Source: Cytophagales bacterium
GTDB taxonomy: Bacteria; Bacteroidota; Bacteroidia; Cytophagales; Bernardetiaceae
NCBI GenBank assembly: GCA_004293815.1
Contig: RDZD01000010.1
Coordinates: 111,375 to 175,374 of the forward strand
Length of the DNA: 64,000 nucleotides
Direction: 5' to 3'
Shown here piece by piece: positions 46,701 to 56,454 of the stretch (position 1 is the first letter of the stretch; the number at the start of each line of letters is the position of its first letter). A program made the translations under genes and the position numbers. The notes under the pieces were generated by a model, which did no database searches, had not been told where the DNA came from, and saw nothing but the letters and a program-made list of their open reading frames with translations.

Positions 46701-46722
46701 CTGTTGCTATCACCAAATAGGT

Positions 46723-47307
46723 TTAGTCCATATTTCTTTTCATTTTGCTGAAAAATTCTGGCGTAACGCCTATGTAAGAAGCTATTTCTTTTTGGGGAAG
46801 TTGATTCCAGAGCTGAGGGTACTTTTCGCAAAATTTTATATAACGCTGCTCCGCAGTAAGGCTCAGTCCGTCCAGAACTCTCATTTGGTGTGCTACCAAT
46901 GATTTTTCTATAATGATTCTAAAAAAACGTTCAAACTTTGGTATTTGAAAGTATAAAGCTTCTTGGTCTTGTTTAGAAAGCAGCAGTAACTGGGTATCGG
47001 CAATAGCTTGTATGTTTAAAATGGCTGCACGCTGAGAGATAAGACTAAACATATCTGCTGTCCACCAGTCCACAGGCGCAAAGTTTAGCACCCGCTCAAA
47101 GCCATTTTTGTCTACTGTAAAGCTCTTCATGCAGCCATTGATTACAAAAGCTGTTGCTCGACAAATATCGCCTTCCTTGAGCAAGAATGCTTTTTTCTTT
47201 ATTTTTTGAGGCTTAAGAATGGATAAAAAATGCTTCTCCTCGTTATTGTCTAGAGTAATATGCTTGCTGATATTTTTTATTATCAGCGATTTATCTATGT
47301 CAGGCAT
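46723..47307 (-). CDS. Crp/Fnr-family transcriptional regulator
   Basis: 194 residues. An N-terminal cyclic-nucleotide-binding-like beta barrel (FLSILKPQKIKKKAFLLKEGDICRATAFVINGCMKSFTVDKNGFERVLNFAPVDWW) is joined by a long helix (ERFFRIIIEKSLVAHQMRVL) to a winged-helix domain (QKEIASYIGVTPEFFSKMKRNM). It lacks the cysteines of Fnr and the cAMP-binding arginine pattern of Crp, like many Bacteroidota members whose ligand is unknown. It starts 47 bases after the guaA stop on the same strand, so it may be cotranscribed with guaA. Confidence 0.87.
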   Translation of the reverse strand: MPDIDKSLIIKNISKHITLDNNEEKHFLSILKPQKIKKKAFLLKEGDICRATAFVINGCMKSFTVDKNGFERVLNFAPVDWWTADMFSLISQRAAILNIQAIADTQLLLLSKQDQEALYFQIPKFERFFRIIIEKSLVAHQMRVLDGLSLTAEQRYIKFCEKYPQLWNQLPQKEIASYIGVTPEFFSKMKRNMD

Positions 47308-47354
47308 GGCTCAAAGCGGTTTAAAAAACGAAAACTAGCCTCATAGATAGGCGC

Positions 47355-48887
47355 TTACTCCCATTCTATGGTGGCTGGTGGTTTTGAGCTAATGTCATAA
47401 ACCACCCTATTAACTCCTTTGACGCGATTGATAATCTCGTTTGAAACCTCAGCTAGAAAACTGTATGGTAGTTGACACCAGTCCGCTGTCATACCATCTA
47501 GGCTTGTTACTGCTCGTAGTGCCACTACGCGCTCATAGGTGCGCTCGTCGCCCATAACACCTACAGACTGCACGGGTAGGAGCATAGCTCCTGCCTGCCA
47601 TACACTCGCGTAGAGATTTTTTTCTTTAAGCTTATTGATAAAAATGGCATCTACTTCCTGCAAGATAGCCACTTTTTCTGGGGTAATGTCGCCCAGAATG
47701 CGTATACCCAAACCAGGTCCTGGAAACGGATGCCTTCCCAAGAGTTGCTCAGAAAGCCTCAGGGCGCGTCCTACACGTCGCACTTCGTCTTTGAAAAGTG
47801 TTTTGAGCGGCTCTACTACTTTGAGTTTCATTTTTTGAGGTAAGCCGCCTACATTGTGATGCGACTTGATGGTAGCCGAAGGGCCTTTTACCGATACAGA
47901 CTCTATAACATCGGGATAGATAGTGCCTTGGCCTAGCCACTTTACTTGGCTGAACTGCTTGGTTTCTTGTTCAAAAATATCAATAAAAGCTTTACCAATG
48001 GCCTTTCTTTTAGCCTCTGGGTCAGTTAGACCCAACAGAGCCGTATAAAAAAAGGATTTTGCGTCTACACCGCGAATATTTAACCCCATATTCTGGTAGT
48101 CTTGCAGTACTTGCTCAAATTCATTTTTGCGCAGTAAACCATTATCTACAAAAATACATCTGAGCCTTTTGCCTATGGCTTTATCGAGTAAAACAGCCGC
48201 CACAGAAGAGTCCACACCCCCTGATAACGCCAATACAACCTCGTCTTGCCCTAGTAATTGGCGTAAATTTTGAACGGTATCTTCTATAAATGAGCTAGGT
48301 GTCCAGTTTTGAGAACAAGCACAGATATCTACAACAAAGTTTTTGAATATGCTCATCCCCTCTGTGCTGTGTGTAACCTCTGGGTGGAACTGTAGGCCAA
48401 AAATAGGGGCGTTACGATGCGAAAAAGCGGCAATAGGAATGCTTTCAGTTTGAGCGATACATTCATAATCTGAAGGCAATGAGGTTACGGAATCTCCATG
48501 AGACATCCACACCTGCGATATCCGCGACACCTGTTTAAACAGAATATGTTCAGCATCTTTCAGCTCCAAATGTGCACGGCCATATTCTCTTAGCTCTGAT
48601 TTCAACACTTCACCACCGTTGGTTTTGGCCAGCATTTGAGCACCATAACATAAACCTAATATGGGTATTTGACGTTCCTTAAAAGCATTTAGGTTGAGCA
48701 AGGGGGCATTATCTTGGTGTACAGAAAAAGGGCTTCCTGAAAGAATAAGACCTTTTAGGTCTGAGTCTAAAGCAGGTATCTTGTTGAAAGGGTGTATTTC
48801 ACAATAAACATTTAACTCTCTAATTCTGCGAGCAATTAGCTGAGTGTATTGTGAACCAAAATCCAAGATAATTATTTTTTCTGTCAT
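47355..48887 (-). CDS. guaA: GMP synthase (glutamine-hydrolysing)
   Basis: 510 residues. The enzyme turns XMP into GMP using ATP and glutamine. Amidotransferase domain: Cys80 in LGLCYGAQ, His168 and Glu170 in [13 protein letters not shown]-pyrophosphatase domain: P-loop [17 protein letters not shown] (221-237), [16 protein letters not shown], and the dimerisation end ([30 protein letters not shown]). All motifs are intact and length is normal. A minus-strand -7 box TACCTTTG is at 48958-48965, but its -33 partner is poor. Confidence 0.98.
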   Translation of the reverse strand: MTEKIIILDFGSQYTQLIARRIRELNVYCEIHPFNKIPALDSDLKGLILSGSPFSVHQDNAPLLNLNAFKERQIPILGLCYGAQMLAKTNGGEVLKSELREYGRAHLELKDAEHILFKQVSRISQVWMSHGDSVTSLPSDYECIAQTESIPIAAFSHRNAPIFGLQFHPEVTHSTEGMSIFKNFVVDICACSQNWTPSSFIEDTVQNLRQLLGQDEVVLALSGGVDSSVAAVLLDKAIGKRLRCIFVDNGLLRKNEFEQVLQDYQNMGLNIRGVDAKSFFYTALLGLTDPEAKRKAIGKAFIDIFEQETKQFSQVKWLGQGTIYPDVIESVSVKGPSATIKSHHNVGGLPQKMKLKVVEPLKTLFKDEVRRVGRALRLSEQLLGRHPFPGPGLGIRILGDITPEKVAILQEVDAIFINKLKEKNLYASVWQAGAMLLPVQSVGVMGDERTYERVVALRAVTSLDGMTADWCQLPYSFLAEVSNEIINRVKGVNRVVYDISSKPPATIEWE

Positions 48888-49210
48888 TACTATAACGTAA
48901 AAGTTAGTGCTAAGAAAACCATAAAACGATTAAGACATGCCGTCTAATTGGGTTGCACAAAGGTAAGATTTTTGAGCGTATTTTCCCTAAAAGAATCCTG
49001 AGAATTTATGTTGCTTGTTGTTTTGTTGTAATTTTTTTCGGCTATGGGGTATGGAGGCAAAGTCCAAAAAAATCAGATTAATCGATGGCATAATTAAAAC
49101 TTTGTTAATGTGTCTACGTTAGTATTATAGCTGAAAGTAAACTGCTATATTTGCAGTGCTTTAATGAGCAAATGAATGTTTTAAATCACTCTTAAAACTC
49201 ACACAAACTT
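48888..49210. other. Intergenic region between divergent guaA and the Lys/Cys-rich gene
   Basis: It holds two -7 boxes in opposite directions: TACCTTTG for guaA (minus, 48958-48965) and TATATTTG for the small gene (plus, 49146-49153). I found no riboswitch-like structure that I could support. Confidence 0.5.
49146..49153 (+). promoter_or_regulatory. Possible -7 box for the Lys/Cys-rich gene
   Basis: TATATTTG fits TAnnTTTG and is 57 bases before the ATG at 49211. The -33 box is not recognisable. Confidence 0.4.
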
Positions 49211-49474
49211 ATGAAAAATTTCATTATAGGTTCTATTTTGGTAGCATTCTTGGGCGTAGGCTCTGCTAGCGTTGCCATGAATGCTTTTGACGGTTCAGAA
49301 AATGCATCTACTTATGTAGAGAAGGACAAGGGCAAGAAAAAGAAAAAGTGCAATCCTAAGAAGTGCAAAAAAGAAGATTGTTGCAAGAAAACTTCTGCAG
49401 CAGAAGGTGCAGAGAAAAAATCTTGTGGCACTACAGAGAAAAAATCTTGCTGCAGCAAAGAAAAAACTAGCTAG
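49211..49474 (+). CDS. Small exported lysine- and cysteine-rich protein
   Basis: 87 residues. Residues 1-23 form a signal peptide (FIIGSILVAFLGVGSASVAM). The mature part contains about 19 lysines and 7 cysteines in its last 51 residues: KKKKKCNPKKCKKEDCCKK, then KKSCGTTEKKSCCSKEK. The CxxxxC and CC pairs could bind metal ions or form disulfides, and the charge could bind nucleic acid or acidic polysaccharide. I know no characterised family. It is a real gene by its strong signal peptide, its own -7 box and the terminator right after it. Function not assigned. Confidence 0.75.
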   Translation: MKNFIIGSILVAFLGVGSASVAMNAFDGSENASTYVEKDKGKKKKKCNPKKCKKEDCCKKTSAAEGAEKKSCGTTEKKSCCSKEKTS

Positions 49475-49501
49475 TCTTTAATGCTTTAAGCGAGTTTAGT
49501 C

Positions 49502-49554
49502 AGCATAGAAAAAGTCTTAGATTTTCATGAAAAGTCTAAGACTTTTTCTATGCT
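49502..49554. terminator. Large bidirectional terminator hairpin
   Basis: Perfect 20-base arms (49502-49521 and 49535-49554) meet around a second small palindrome TTTTCATGAAAA (49522-49533). It separates the Lys/Cys-rich gene from the convergent MFS gene. Confidence 0.85.
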
Positions 49555-49561
49555 ATTTAGT

Positions 49562-50833
49562 CTATTCTGAACGGAGATCTCGGTAGAACAACTCAAACAG
49601 TACAAAAATGAGAGTTAGAGGAATGAGGATGAAAAAGTAGGCAATATGAAACGAAAAAGTTTCATACAAGAATGCGGATATAGTTTTGGATACTTGTTCG
49701 CTAAGGATAGTGATAACCAAGACCAAGCATAGCAAAGAGCCTTGCCTATATTTGCCCACCTGTCCCAGCAGCGAGGAATAGACCATAGGCGTAATACTTG
49801 CACTAAATACGGCTGTACCCAATACAAAATAAAGACTGAGGGGTACATCGTTTAGTTTTGTGATGGCAATAAGATTTTGTTTAACCACTTGGTCTACTGT
49901 AAAATACACACCAAAAGCACTCACGCCAACACAAGCAACGACTAACACCAGTTTGGAAACTTTAAGCAACAAAGCACCAGTTAAAAGCCTACCTAAGCCC
50001 ATCATCAAAATGACCAAGGCAAAGAAATTACTTTTAATAAAGTTTGGAAGTCTGATTTCTGTTTCCGTGTAATGCGTAATCCAGTTTTTAAAATGTATTT
50101 CTGTAACGGCAGTCATCATCAAACAAACTACAAAAATAATTACAACGCTGTTATTACTAAAACTGATGACTTCACGCAGAAAACTATTAAAATCTTTTTT
50201 GGGTGTAAAGCGTCGCTTTTCAAAAGTCTTGTCTTGATTCATCATACGCCAGTCTGCCATTAGAACAATGGCTAAAAGAGGTAATAGCACCCAAAAACCA
50301 TATTTCCACTCAAAGCCATAGGTCTTTAAGCTTTGACCAAACAAAACATAAGACAGACACATGCCTAGTAAAGAAAAACCTTCAAAAAGCGATACCATAG
50401 AGGCATGGTGTGCCACAGAACGCGCCAAAACCGCAAAACTGGCATAAATACCTATCGTACAAACCGCAAAGGTGAGACTGATGCCACCTACTAAAATTGA
50501 CATCACCAAAACATCTTTGGCCCAAGGCATCAAAATCATCAGCAAACTTAAGCCAATAACGCTCACAAGAATAACCCTTTTGTGGCCTAAGGAACGTAAA
50601 AGAGGGGCTATCAAAACTGCACCCGCCAAAAAACTATAATCACGAACGAGTTCCAAGTGCAATATGTCTGAAGCAGCCACATCAAAGTATTCGTAAGCAT
50701 TTTCTTTGAAAAGATAAACCGACTGAAACAGACTTGCAAAAACTAAAGCCAATACAAAAAATACCCACTGTAAAGGCACAATGCCTCTTATACGAAACTT
50801 TGATGTAGAAAGTATAGACTTGGTAAGATTCAT
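49562..50833 (-). CDS. Major facilitator superfamily transporter
   Basis: 423 residues with about 12 hydrophobic helices in two halves joined by a charged loop near 200-220 (DKTFEKRRFTPKKDF). The typical MFS loop motif is present in weak form after helix 2 (LLRSLGHKRVILV). Conserved features include SVAHHASMVSLFEGFSLLGMCLSYVLFG and FIKSNFFALVILMMGLGRLLTGALLL. The substrate cannot be predicted. It is read away from the neighbouring acyltransferase gene. Topology suggests an inner-membrane importer or exporter. Confidence 0.82.
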   Translation of the reverse strand: MNLTKSILSTSKFRIRGIVPLQWVFFVLALVFASLFQSVYLFKENAYEYFDVAASDILHLELVRDYSFLAGAVLIAPLLRSLGHKRVILVSVIGLSLLMILMPWAKDVLVMSILVGGISLTFAVCTIGIYASFAVLARSVAHHASMVSLFEGFSLLGMCLSYVLFGQSLKTYGFEWKYGFWVLLPLLAIVLMADWRMMNQDKTFEKRRFTPKKDFNSFLREVISFSNNSVVIIFVVCLMMTAVTEIHFKNWITHYTETEIRLPNFIKSNFFALVILMMGLGRLLTGALLLKVSKLVLVVACVGVSAFGVYFTVDQVVKQNLIAITKLNDVPLSLYFVLGTAVFSASITPMVYSSLLGQVGKYRQGSLLCLVLVITILSEQVSKTISAFLYETFSFHIAYFFILIPLTLIFVLFELFYRDLRSE

Positions 50834-51004
50834 AGAAGTATGATGACTTCATCAAAATAAATCGTTAGCCACAAAACTAGATAAATTTAGAACGTTTTCA
50901 AAATTTAAAAGCCTTTTAGGGCGTATAGAAAACCAGCAGGACTAAATTTTTCTAAAAACACAGGTAATAAAATGTAACTTTGAAATCCATAATGTTTTTA
51001 TCCT

Positions 51005-51012
51005 TAACTTTG
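51005..51012 (+). promoter_or_regulatory. Possible -7 box for the acyltransferase
   Basis: TAACTTTG here, with a second copy at 50975-50982, lies 70 bases before the ATG at 51083. TTTG (50979-50982) is 22 bases upstream, so the spacing is not ideal. Confidence 0.4.
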
Positions 51013-51082
51013 CGTTAAAACTCTCAAAGCACTAGCCAAATCTGAAAGGCTGCCCACATCACAAAATATGTAGTTGATAACT

Positions 51083-51979
51083 ATGACATCTCCCTTTCGC
51101 TTCAAAAATGTGCCTAAGTTTAAAGCTCCTAAGCTGGGTGGAGGTTTGTTCAAACATCCTTTGTTTACGCGTCTGAACAAAATAACCAATATTAAACTCC
51201 CTAAAACTGGCATTAAGTTGTTTAAAAAAGACCCTTTCGGAAATTTTATTATGCTCAAATCGGCTCTGATGAGCTTTTTTGGGGTGATAACCTACTATAA
51301 ATTTAACATCATTAATAAGCTCAAAATAACTGGCATGGAGCATCTGATGAATCTGCCAAGCCAAAATGTTCTCTTTATATCTAACCATGAAACCTATTAT
51401 GCCGACGTGATAGCCATGTTTCATGTGTTTGGGAGTGTAAAAATGAAGTTTAAAGATATCAATGTACCTATTTATACACTTTTCCCTAGGGTTAATTCTT
51501 ATTATGTGGCAGCAGAAGAAACCATGGTCAAAAGCGGGATTCTGCCAAAACTATATTCTTATGCAGGTGCTATTACGGTGAGACGTTCTTGGCGACAAGC
51601 AGGAACAGACATTAAGGGTAATTCTGACATCAAAGCACCTTCTAAAATTAAAAAAGCTTTGGAAGACGGCTGGGTTATCACCTTTCCGCAAGGAACCACC
51701 AAAGAAGGTGCGCCCATTCGCAAAGGTGCGGCGCATCTTATCAAAACCTACTCGCCTGTTGTGGTGCCTGTGCGCATCAGTGGTTTCAAAAACGCCTTTG
51801 ATAAAAGAGGCATCTACCCCAAAAGAACGGGCGTAAAATTGGGACTAGACTTTATGGCTCCTGTCCAGTTTGCACCTGATGACAGTCTAGAGCATATACA
51901 TAACACAATCAGGCGTTATATTTTACCTGAAAGCAGCTTCGAGGAGCAAAAAAACAGCCATAACGAAGAGGATGAGTAA
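51083..51979 (+). CDS. PlsC-like lysophospholipid acyltransferase
   Basis: 298 residues from the ATG at 51083; a TTG three codons earlier opens the longer frame. The acyltransferase core has SNHETYYADV (His102 and Asp108; five residues between them rather than the classic four), FPQGTTKEG (matching FPEGT), and VPVRISGF. The enzyme would add the second acyl chain to lysophosphatidic acid in the inner membrane. A long basic N-terminal region (about 1-50) precedes the catalytic part. The true substrate may be another lysolipid. The gene stands alone. Confidence 0.85.
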   Translation: MTSPFRFKNVPKFKAPKLGGGLFKHPLFTRLNKITNIKLPKTGIKLFKKDPFGNFIMLKSALMSFFGVITYYKFNIINKLKITGMEHLMNLPSQNVLFISNHETYYADVIAMFHVFGSVKMKFKDINVPIYTLFPRVNSYYVAAEETMVKSGILPKLYSYAGAITVRRSWRQAGTDIKGNSDIKAPSKIKKALEDGWVITFPQGTTKEGAPIRKGAAHLIKTYSPVVVPVRISGFKNAFDKRGIYPKRTGVKLGLDFMAPVQFAPDDSLEHIHNTIRRYILPESSFEEQKNSHNEEDE

Positions 51980-52092
51980 AAACATGATTTTTTAGTAAAA
52001 TCACAGCAAGTTCCAATTTTGAACGATAGAGCCTCATATCTAACAAAGAGTCCTAGAGTGCTGGTTTATGCAACAAAATTTAATTCTAAAGC

Positions 52093-54075
52093 CTACAGTT
52101 CAAGCAGATAAAGAGTGTAAGATGAGCTTCTGTTCTCTAAACTTCTAACAACAAATGGAGTAAGGCTACTGGGCAATTTAGCTCCCTGCTCCACCACTAC
52201 AAAATTCATTTTGTAGGCTTTGCAAAAGGCCAACTGGCTGGCTTTTATGCTTTCAAATTGATTTTTACTTTTTAGAGCTTTACAAAACTGATAAAAAGCA
52301 CCGTTTTGTACATAACTTTCTTCTTGAGGTTTGAGAACAGGGTCGGAAGAAATGGGAACCTCTAAATCACTAATACTGATTGTAACCACCTCGTCTGTAA
52401 AATTTTGCAAGTCGCCGCCTACCACATAAACATTGACTGGTTTTTCATAAGAAGAGGGATATCTGCTGTGGTTGCGAACAGCCCCGCCGTAATAACTAAG
52501 CTTCTTTTGTGCTAGGAGATTTTCTAACTCACTAATAAACAAATTATCACGTGCCCCGTCAATGCTTAAATGTGCTTGGCGGCTCTTGAGCTCTTCTGCC
52601 AGATTTAGCAGTGAACAAGCAATAACAGACAACAAAGCGATAAGATGTGGCCATTTTTTTGGTGCTAATACATTCAATTCGCCTAGCATAAGCATAGCCC
52701 ACGCCACAAAAACACCACCAACTGGATAGTAAATTAACTGCAAACTGTTCAGAGTATCTATAAAAAGTGCGCTCGCTACCAAACCTCCCAGTAAAAAGCC
52801 TAAACTCAAAACTTCTACTTTATATTCTTTAAGTGCTTTTTGTTTGTGGACAAACCAATAAATAACTGCTACTAGAGCCAAAGGAAAGTATAAAACCAGT
52901 AATCGCAAACTAGTGCCAATAATGAATTTGATTCGTTGAAGCAAACTTTCAACACTCAGCAGATTAGATAGTTGAAAATTGGTATTCACCGCCTTTTCTG
53001 AAAAAGGCATACTAGGCTGAAGTTTATAAAAAAGCACTAAAAAAAGAGCCAAAAAGAATAAGTACGTCAAACTCTTGAGTACACTTTGCCAACCATGAAA
53101 ACGTAAAATTGCGCCAACAAAGACATAGAAAAATACGCCCGCTGCTACTACGGGCAAGGCTGTGTATGTGGCCACAGCCGCCGATAGTGCCCACAGGGTG
53201 GCCTCTTGTTCCTTACCTTTCTTGATAGCCAGTAGGCATAGCAGAAAAAATAGTAGTACAGGAATTTGCTTCTCTGTAATGTTGCGAGCAGGATAAAAAT
53301 GCAGCCAGTAACGCTTCATAAATGGCAATAACTCACCATAAAGTTCATGGAAAAAACCACCAAAAAGCATCAAAGCTAACATAAATAAAAATCGCCACCA
53401 CCAGCGTTTGTACTCTTGTCCCAAACACTCGCCAGCACCAAACAGGATTAAGGACAACAAAAAAGGGAATGTGGCATTAAAAAAAAGATGCAAATGAGGC
53501 TGGGGGAGTAAATAACCAAACAAAATATTGAGCCAAAGCTCGTAATAATGGTATTCTGTGGCTGCCTGCTGATAAATGGGCGAGAGTCCGTTAAGGCTAT
53601 GAAAGTAATTTTCTACGCCAAAATGTTTGATTCCCCAGCTAAGCTTCGCATAAAAAGAATAATCAGAATAAATATTAATTAGTCGCCCCTCTGTGTGGCG
53701 CATAACGTAGAAATAGCCTGTGATAAAAAAGCAAATGCTTGCTAAAGCAAATAGACTGTTGTACCAATCCTCTGCCCAGAGCTTTCGCCATTTTGCCAAA
53801 GGGTTATACATACTCTTGGGGGAGGAAGTGAGGTAACTTTCTGCAAAAAAGCCCAAAAAAATCAACAAAAAGCCAATAAACACAGTTTTACCGCCTGTTA
53901 CAACCAAAGCTAAAGCCGTCAGAAGTGCTGTAACACCCAAAGAAATATCTCTAAAACTTAAAAATTGAAACTCTGTATCCTGCTTAAAAAGCACCTGAGC
54001 AAGCCAAAAACCCACAAGCCAACTCAATAACAATAAGAAAAGAACTAAGCAGAAGCTAGATAAAAATACAAGCAT
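52093..54075 (-). CDS. Large multi-pass membrane protein, possibly GT-C-like
   Basis: 660 residues with about 12-14 membrane helices in the first 490 residues, followed by a soluble C-terminal domain of about 170 residues that starts near LNLAEELKSRQAHLSIDGARDNLF. Segments such as YSDYSFYAKLSWGIKHFG, with acidic residues in an extracytoplasmic loop, resemble lipid-sugar-using GT-C membrane glycosyltransferases, but no decisive motif is seen. I cannot name a family. It precedes the 186-residue gene on the same strand (84 bases apart), and the two may be cotranscribed. Confidence 0.65.
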   Translation of the reverse strand: MLVFLSSFCLVLFLLLLSWLVGFWLAQVLFKQDTEFQFLSFRDISLGVTALLTALALVVTGGKTVFIGFLLIFLGFFAESYLTSSPKSMYNPLAKWRKLWAEDWYNSLFALASICFFITGYFYVMRHTEGRLINIYSDYSFYAKLSWGIKHFGVENYFHSLNGLSPIYQQAATEYHYYELWLNILFGYLLPQPHLHLFFNATFPFLLSLILFGAGECLGQEYKRWWWRFLFMLALMLFGGFFHELYGELLPFMKRYWLHFYPARNITEKQIPVLLFFLLCLLAIKKGKEQEATLWALSAAVATYTALPVVAAGVFFYVFVGAILRFHGWQSVLKSLTYLFFLALFLVLFYKLQPSMPFSEKAVNTNFQLSNLLSVESLLQRIKFIIGTSLRLLVLYFPLALVAVIYWFVHKQKALKEYKVEVLSLGFLLGGLVASALFIDTLNSLQLIYYPVGGVFVAWAMLMLGELNVLAPKKWPHLIALLSVIACSLLNLAEELKSRQAHLSIDGARDNLFISELENLLAQKKLSYYGGAVRNHSRYPSSYEKPVNVYVVGGDLQNFTDEVVTISISDLEVPISSDPVLKPQEESYVQNGAFYQFCKALKSKNQFESIKASQLAFCKAYKMNFVVVEQGAKLPSSLTPFVVRSLENRSSSYTLYLLEL

Positions 54076-54159
54076 AGAGGCTATTCGTTGGGTTTGGCCA
54101 CAAAGATAGACATGGCTGCTAAAAGGACGCAGAAAACGGATAAAAAAATTAGGCGTAAG

Positions 54160-54720
54160 TCAATAAACAAACTCTTCCTGTAAAAAAAAGCGCATAGCAG
54201 CCGCTAAAATCTCCACATCATAAATAAACAGTCGGTTAGGATGCAAGGACATATAATGACCTTCAAGCGTACAAAAATGCCACTCATGTCCATCGGTCAG
54301 TAAGGCGTGTAGACGTTTTTGCTCCACACTAACTAAGGAAAGCATTTTAATCAGTGCCTCACAAAGTACGTCCTCCAATAAGCGTCCCTGAATAAAAATG
54401 ATAGTTAGCTGGGCTGATGAGGGTGTCCCTATCAGAAAATCATGCTTGATTTTATTCTGCGCAAAACTCAAAACAGTTTCACGCAGAATCTGATAGCCAA
54501 TAGACTCAAAAACTTCTTTGAGTACTGGCAAGACAAAAAAGTCAGTGTCAAAACGCGATTCCACCAAACCATGTTTGTCAAAAGCTAGCTCAATACCTTG
54601 CCTGAATGTGTCATCAACCACCACAGGTTCAAGATTTTGTACACGTAACAAATCCCTTTGCTCAAAATGAATCTGAAACGTATCGAGAGCTTCTTTTAAA
54701 GATAATGGTAAGCGAGACAT
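54160..54720 (-). CDS. Hypothetical protein, possibly with a restriction-endonuclease-like fold
   Basis: 186 residues from the ATG at 54720. Segments LPVLKEVFESIGYQILRETVLSF, KIKHDFLIGTPSSAQLTIIFIQGRLLEDVLCEALIKMLSL and HALLTDGHEWHFCTLEGHYMSL remind me of the N-terminal PD-(D/E)XK-like domain of type I restriction R subunits, where a substrate-specific TDG-W-F segment is common. The catalytic residues are not certain. There is no signal peptide. It lies between the large membrane protein and the Tat-type phosphatase gene. Fold assignment is speculative; the gene is real by length, ATG and codon pattern. Confidence 0.6.
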   Translation of the reverse strand: MSRLPLSLKEALDTFQIHFEQRDLLRVQNLEPVVVDDTFRQGIELAFDKHGLVESRFDTDFFVLPVLKEVFESIGYQILRETVLSFAQNKIKHDFLIGTPSSAQLTIIFIQGRLLEDVLCEALIKMLSLVSVEQKRLHALLTDGHEWHFCTLEGHYMSLHPNRLFIYDVEILAAAMRFFLQEEFVY

Positions 54721-54762
54721 AATCAAAAACGCAACGACCCTACAAAAATTAAACGCTGATTC

Positions 54763-56064
54763 TTAAACAAAAATTTCCTCTAAGACTCTTCCTTGTAACA
54801 TGCCCTTGGGTATGGCATCACCAAAGCCCAATGCATGTGCAATAGTAGGGACAATATCTATGCTTTCGCCTCTTTCTTCATTAAACACCACATTTTGTTT
54901 CACAACGCCAGTAGGCCCCAAAGCCATACAGAAAATGCGTCTAGACATCTCGTCGTTGCTGTGGTCTATACCCAAGCGTCCGTTTTCGTCGGCAATTGTG
55001 TTGGGGTTTAAGTTTCTGCCGTGTTCAGGTGCAATAATAAGTAAAGTATCATTGGCCATACCAGGCGTGCTTTGTATGGTCTGCCAGAGGTGGCCTACGG
55101 CATAGTCTGCAAAACGCAAATAGTTACAATAGCCACTATAATTTTGGTGACATACATCTATGAAGCTCATATTTACGACCAAAAGCTCTGGCTGAAACTC
55201 TTGCATAATGCGTTCGGCAAAATAAACATTATGCATGTCGCCATTCATGTAAGAGGGAATACCCCACGGATTATTGAGCTTGCCATCAAGAGCCTCTAAA
55301 TACATTTTAGCCAGAAACTGTTCTACTAGAATAGAATCAGAGGCTGTATTTACAATGCCTGACGGTATGCCTTTGTACTCACCCGCAAAGTTATTGTCGC
55401 AAAAAGCTCTCAAACGAGCAATTCTGCCCTTATCATCATCAGAAAACTTTTTAGGATTGCCAATAGCCTTATAAATAGCCTCTTCCATAATTGTATAGGG
55501 CTGTATATAATTCCCTCCATAAAGAGCACCATACTCAGGGTGTGTGCTAAAGTTGAGGTTGGGATAGGGGCCTAAGGAGTTAGAAACCCACCACGATTTA
55601 AGTTTGGTAGTGCTGGGCGAGTTGTGTTTGTTGTAATATTCAAAAATGGTAGGCGTGGCATTTCTACGCCGTATATCTACATCAGCATCGCTGTATTGTC
55701 CACAAATAGCCGTACTATGTGCATTGAAGTGTCCTGTTGGGCCTTTTGCAAATCTAAATTCCTTAAAAAGGACACCTTGTTGGTCTAGAGACTTGCCAAT
55801 TGGCGGTAACATCGCGCTCATACTACCCAGCAAATCTGAGGAGATAGCCTCAGTGCCACGAAGCATGTTGGGCATCAGGTTGCCCTCCATTTTTTGTACA
55901 GACTCTAATTGACGCAGTCCGCCCGCAAACAGACAGTAAACCACATGATTCACTTTGCGGCTTGCGGTCTTGGCAAAGAGCCTACCCGAAGGTAAGATGT
56001 AGGGGGCAGTCAGCAAGCCGCCAGTGGCCAGCCCTGCCTTGGTTAGAAAGTCCCTTCTTTTCAT
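54763..56064 (-). CDS. Tat-exported protein of the alkaline phosphatase/sulfatase superfamily (DUF1501-like)
   Basis: 433 residues from the ATG at 56064; the frame extends to 56199 but this part is leader. The start MKRRDFLTKAGLATGGLLTAPYILPSGR is a twin-arginine signal, meaning export in folded form. The mature part carries NHVVYCLFAGGLRQLESVQKMEGNLMPNML, GPTGHFNAHSTAICGQYSD and LLIIAPEHGRNLNPN, as in DUF1501 and sulfatase-related proteins with a metal-bound active site. DUF1501 genes usually pair with a DUF1800 partner, which is absent here. Substrate unknown. Confidence 0.78.
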   Translation of the reverse strand: MKRRDFLTKAGLATGGLLTAPYILPSGRLFAKTASRKVNHVVYCLFAGGLRQLESVQKMEGNLMPNMLRGTEAISSDLLGSMSAMLPPIGKSLDQQGVLFKEFRFAKGPTGHFNAHSTAICGQYSDADVDIRRRNATPTIFEYYNKHNSPSTTKLKSWWVSNSLGPYPNLNFSTHPEYGALYGGNYIQPYTIMEEAIYKAIGNPKKFSDDDKGRIARLRAFCDNNFAGEYKGIPSGIVNTASDSILVEQFLAKMYLEALDGKLNNPWGIPSYMNGDMHNVYFAERIMQEFQPELLVVNMSFIDVCHQNYSGYCNYLRFADYAVGHLWQTIQSTPGMANDTLLIIAPEHGRNLNPNTIADENGRLGIDHSNDEMSRRIFCMALGPTGVVKQNVVFNEERGESIDIVPTIAHALGFGDAIPKGMLQGRVLEEIFV

Positions 56065-56454
56065 AGTTGCAAAGTAAAATTTAAAGTGTTTAACCGTTTG
56101 TTTGAGAGATTTTTGATAGACAAAACGTAGGATTGAGAAGCTCAAGATTTCCCTTTGCAAATATAACGAAATTTTTTGCAAAAAGTAATCATAAACCACA
56201 AAAAAAACATGCCTATTTTACATTTTAACAAAGCATATTCTGGGCACACATGATGACAAAAAAAATTAACAAATCTGTTTATCAGATGTTTAATTTCTCT
56301 TCGCTGTTTTCTCAATCAGAATATCTGTACTAAGCCCAGGAAAGGTGTTTCGGAAAAAGAATTTATCTTTTGCACTTTTGTGGCATTTTTTTTGACTTTT
56401 AAAAGCTCAATCAACTACTAAACTATTGGTTATTCCCAATAACAGATTGAACCA
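56065..56454. other. Intergenic region between two divergent Tat-signal genes
   Basis: AT-rich spacer of 390 bases. A minus-strand -7 box TATATTTG (56158-56165) may drive the phosphatase-superfamily gene. No convincing box for the plus-strand gene, repeat or structured RNA was found. Confidence 0.45.

Noticed and set aside
48888..49210. A purine-type riboswitch upstream of guaA
   Set aside because: I could not trace the conserved three-way junction in the leader.
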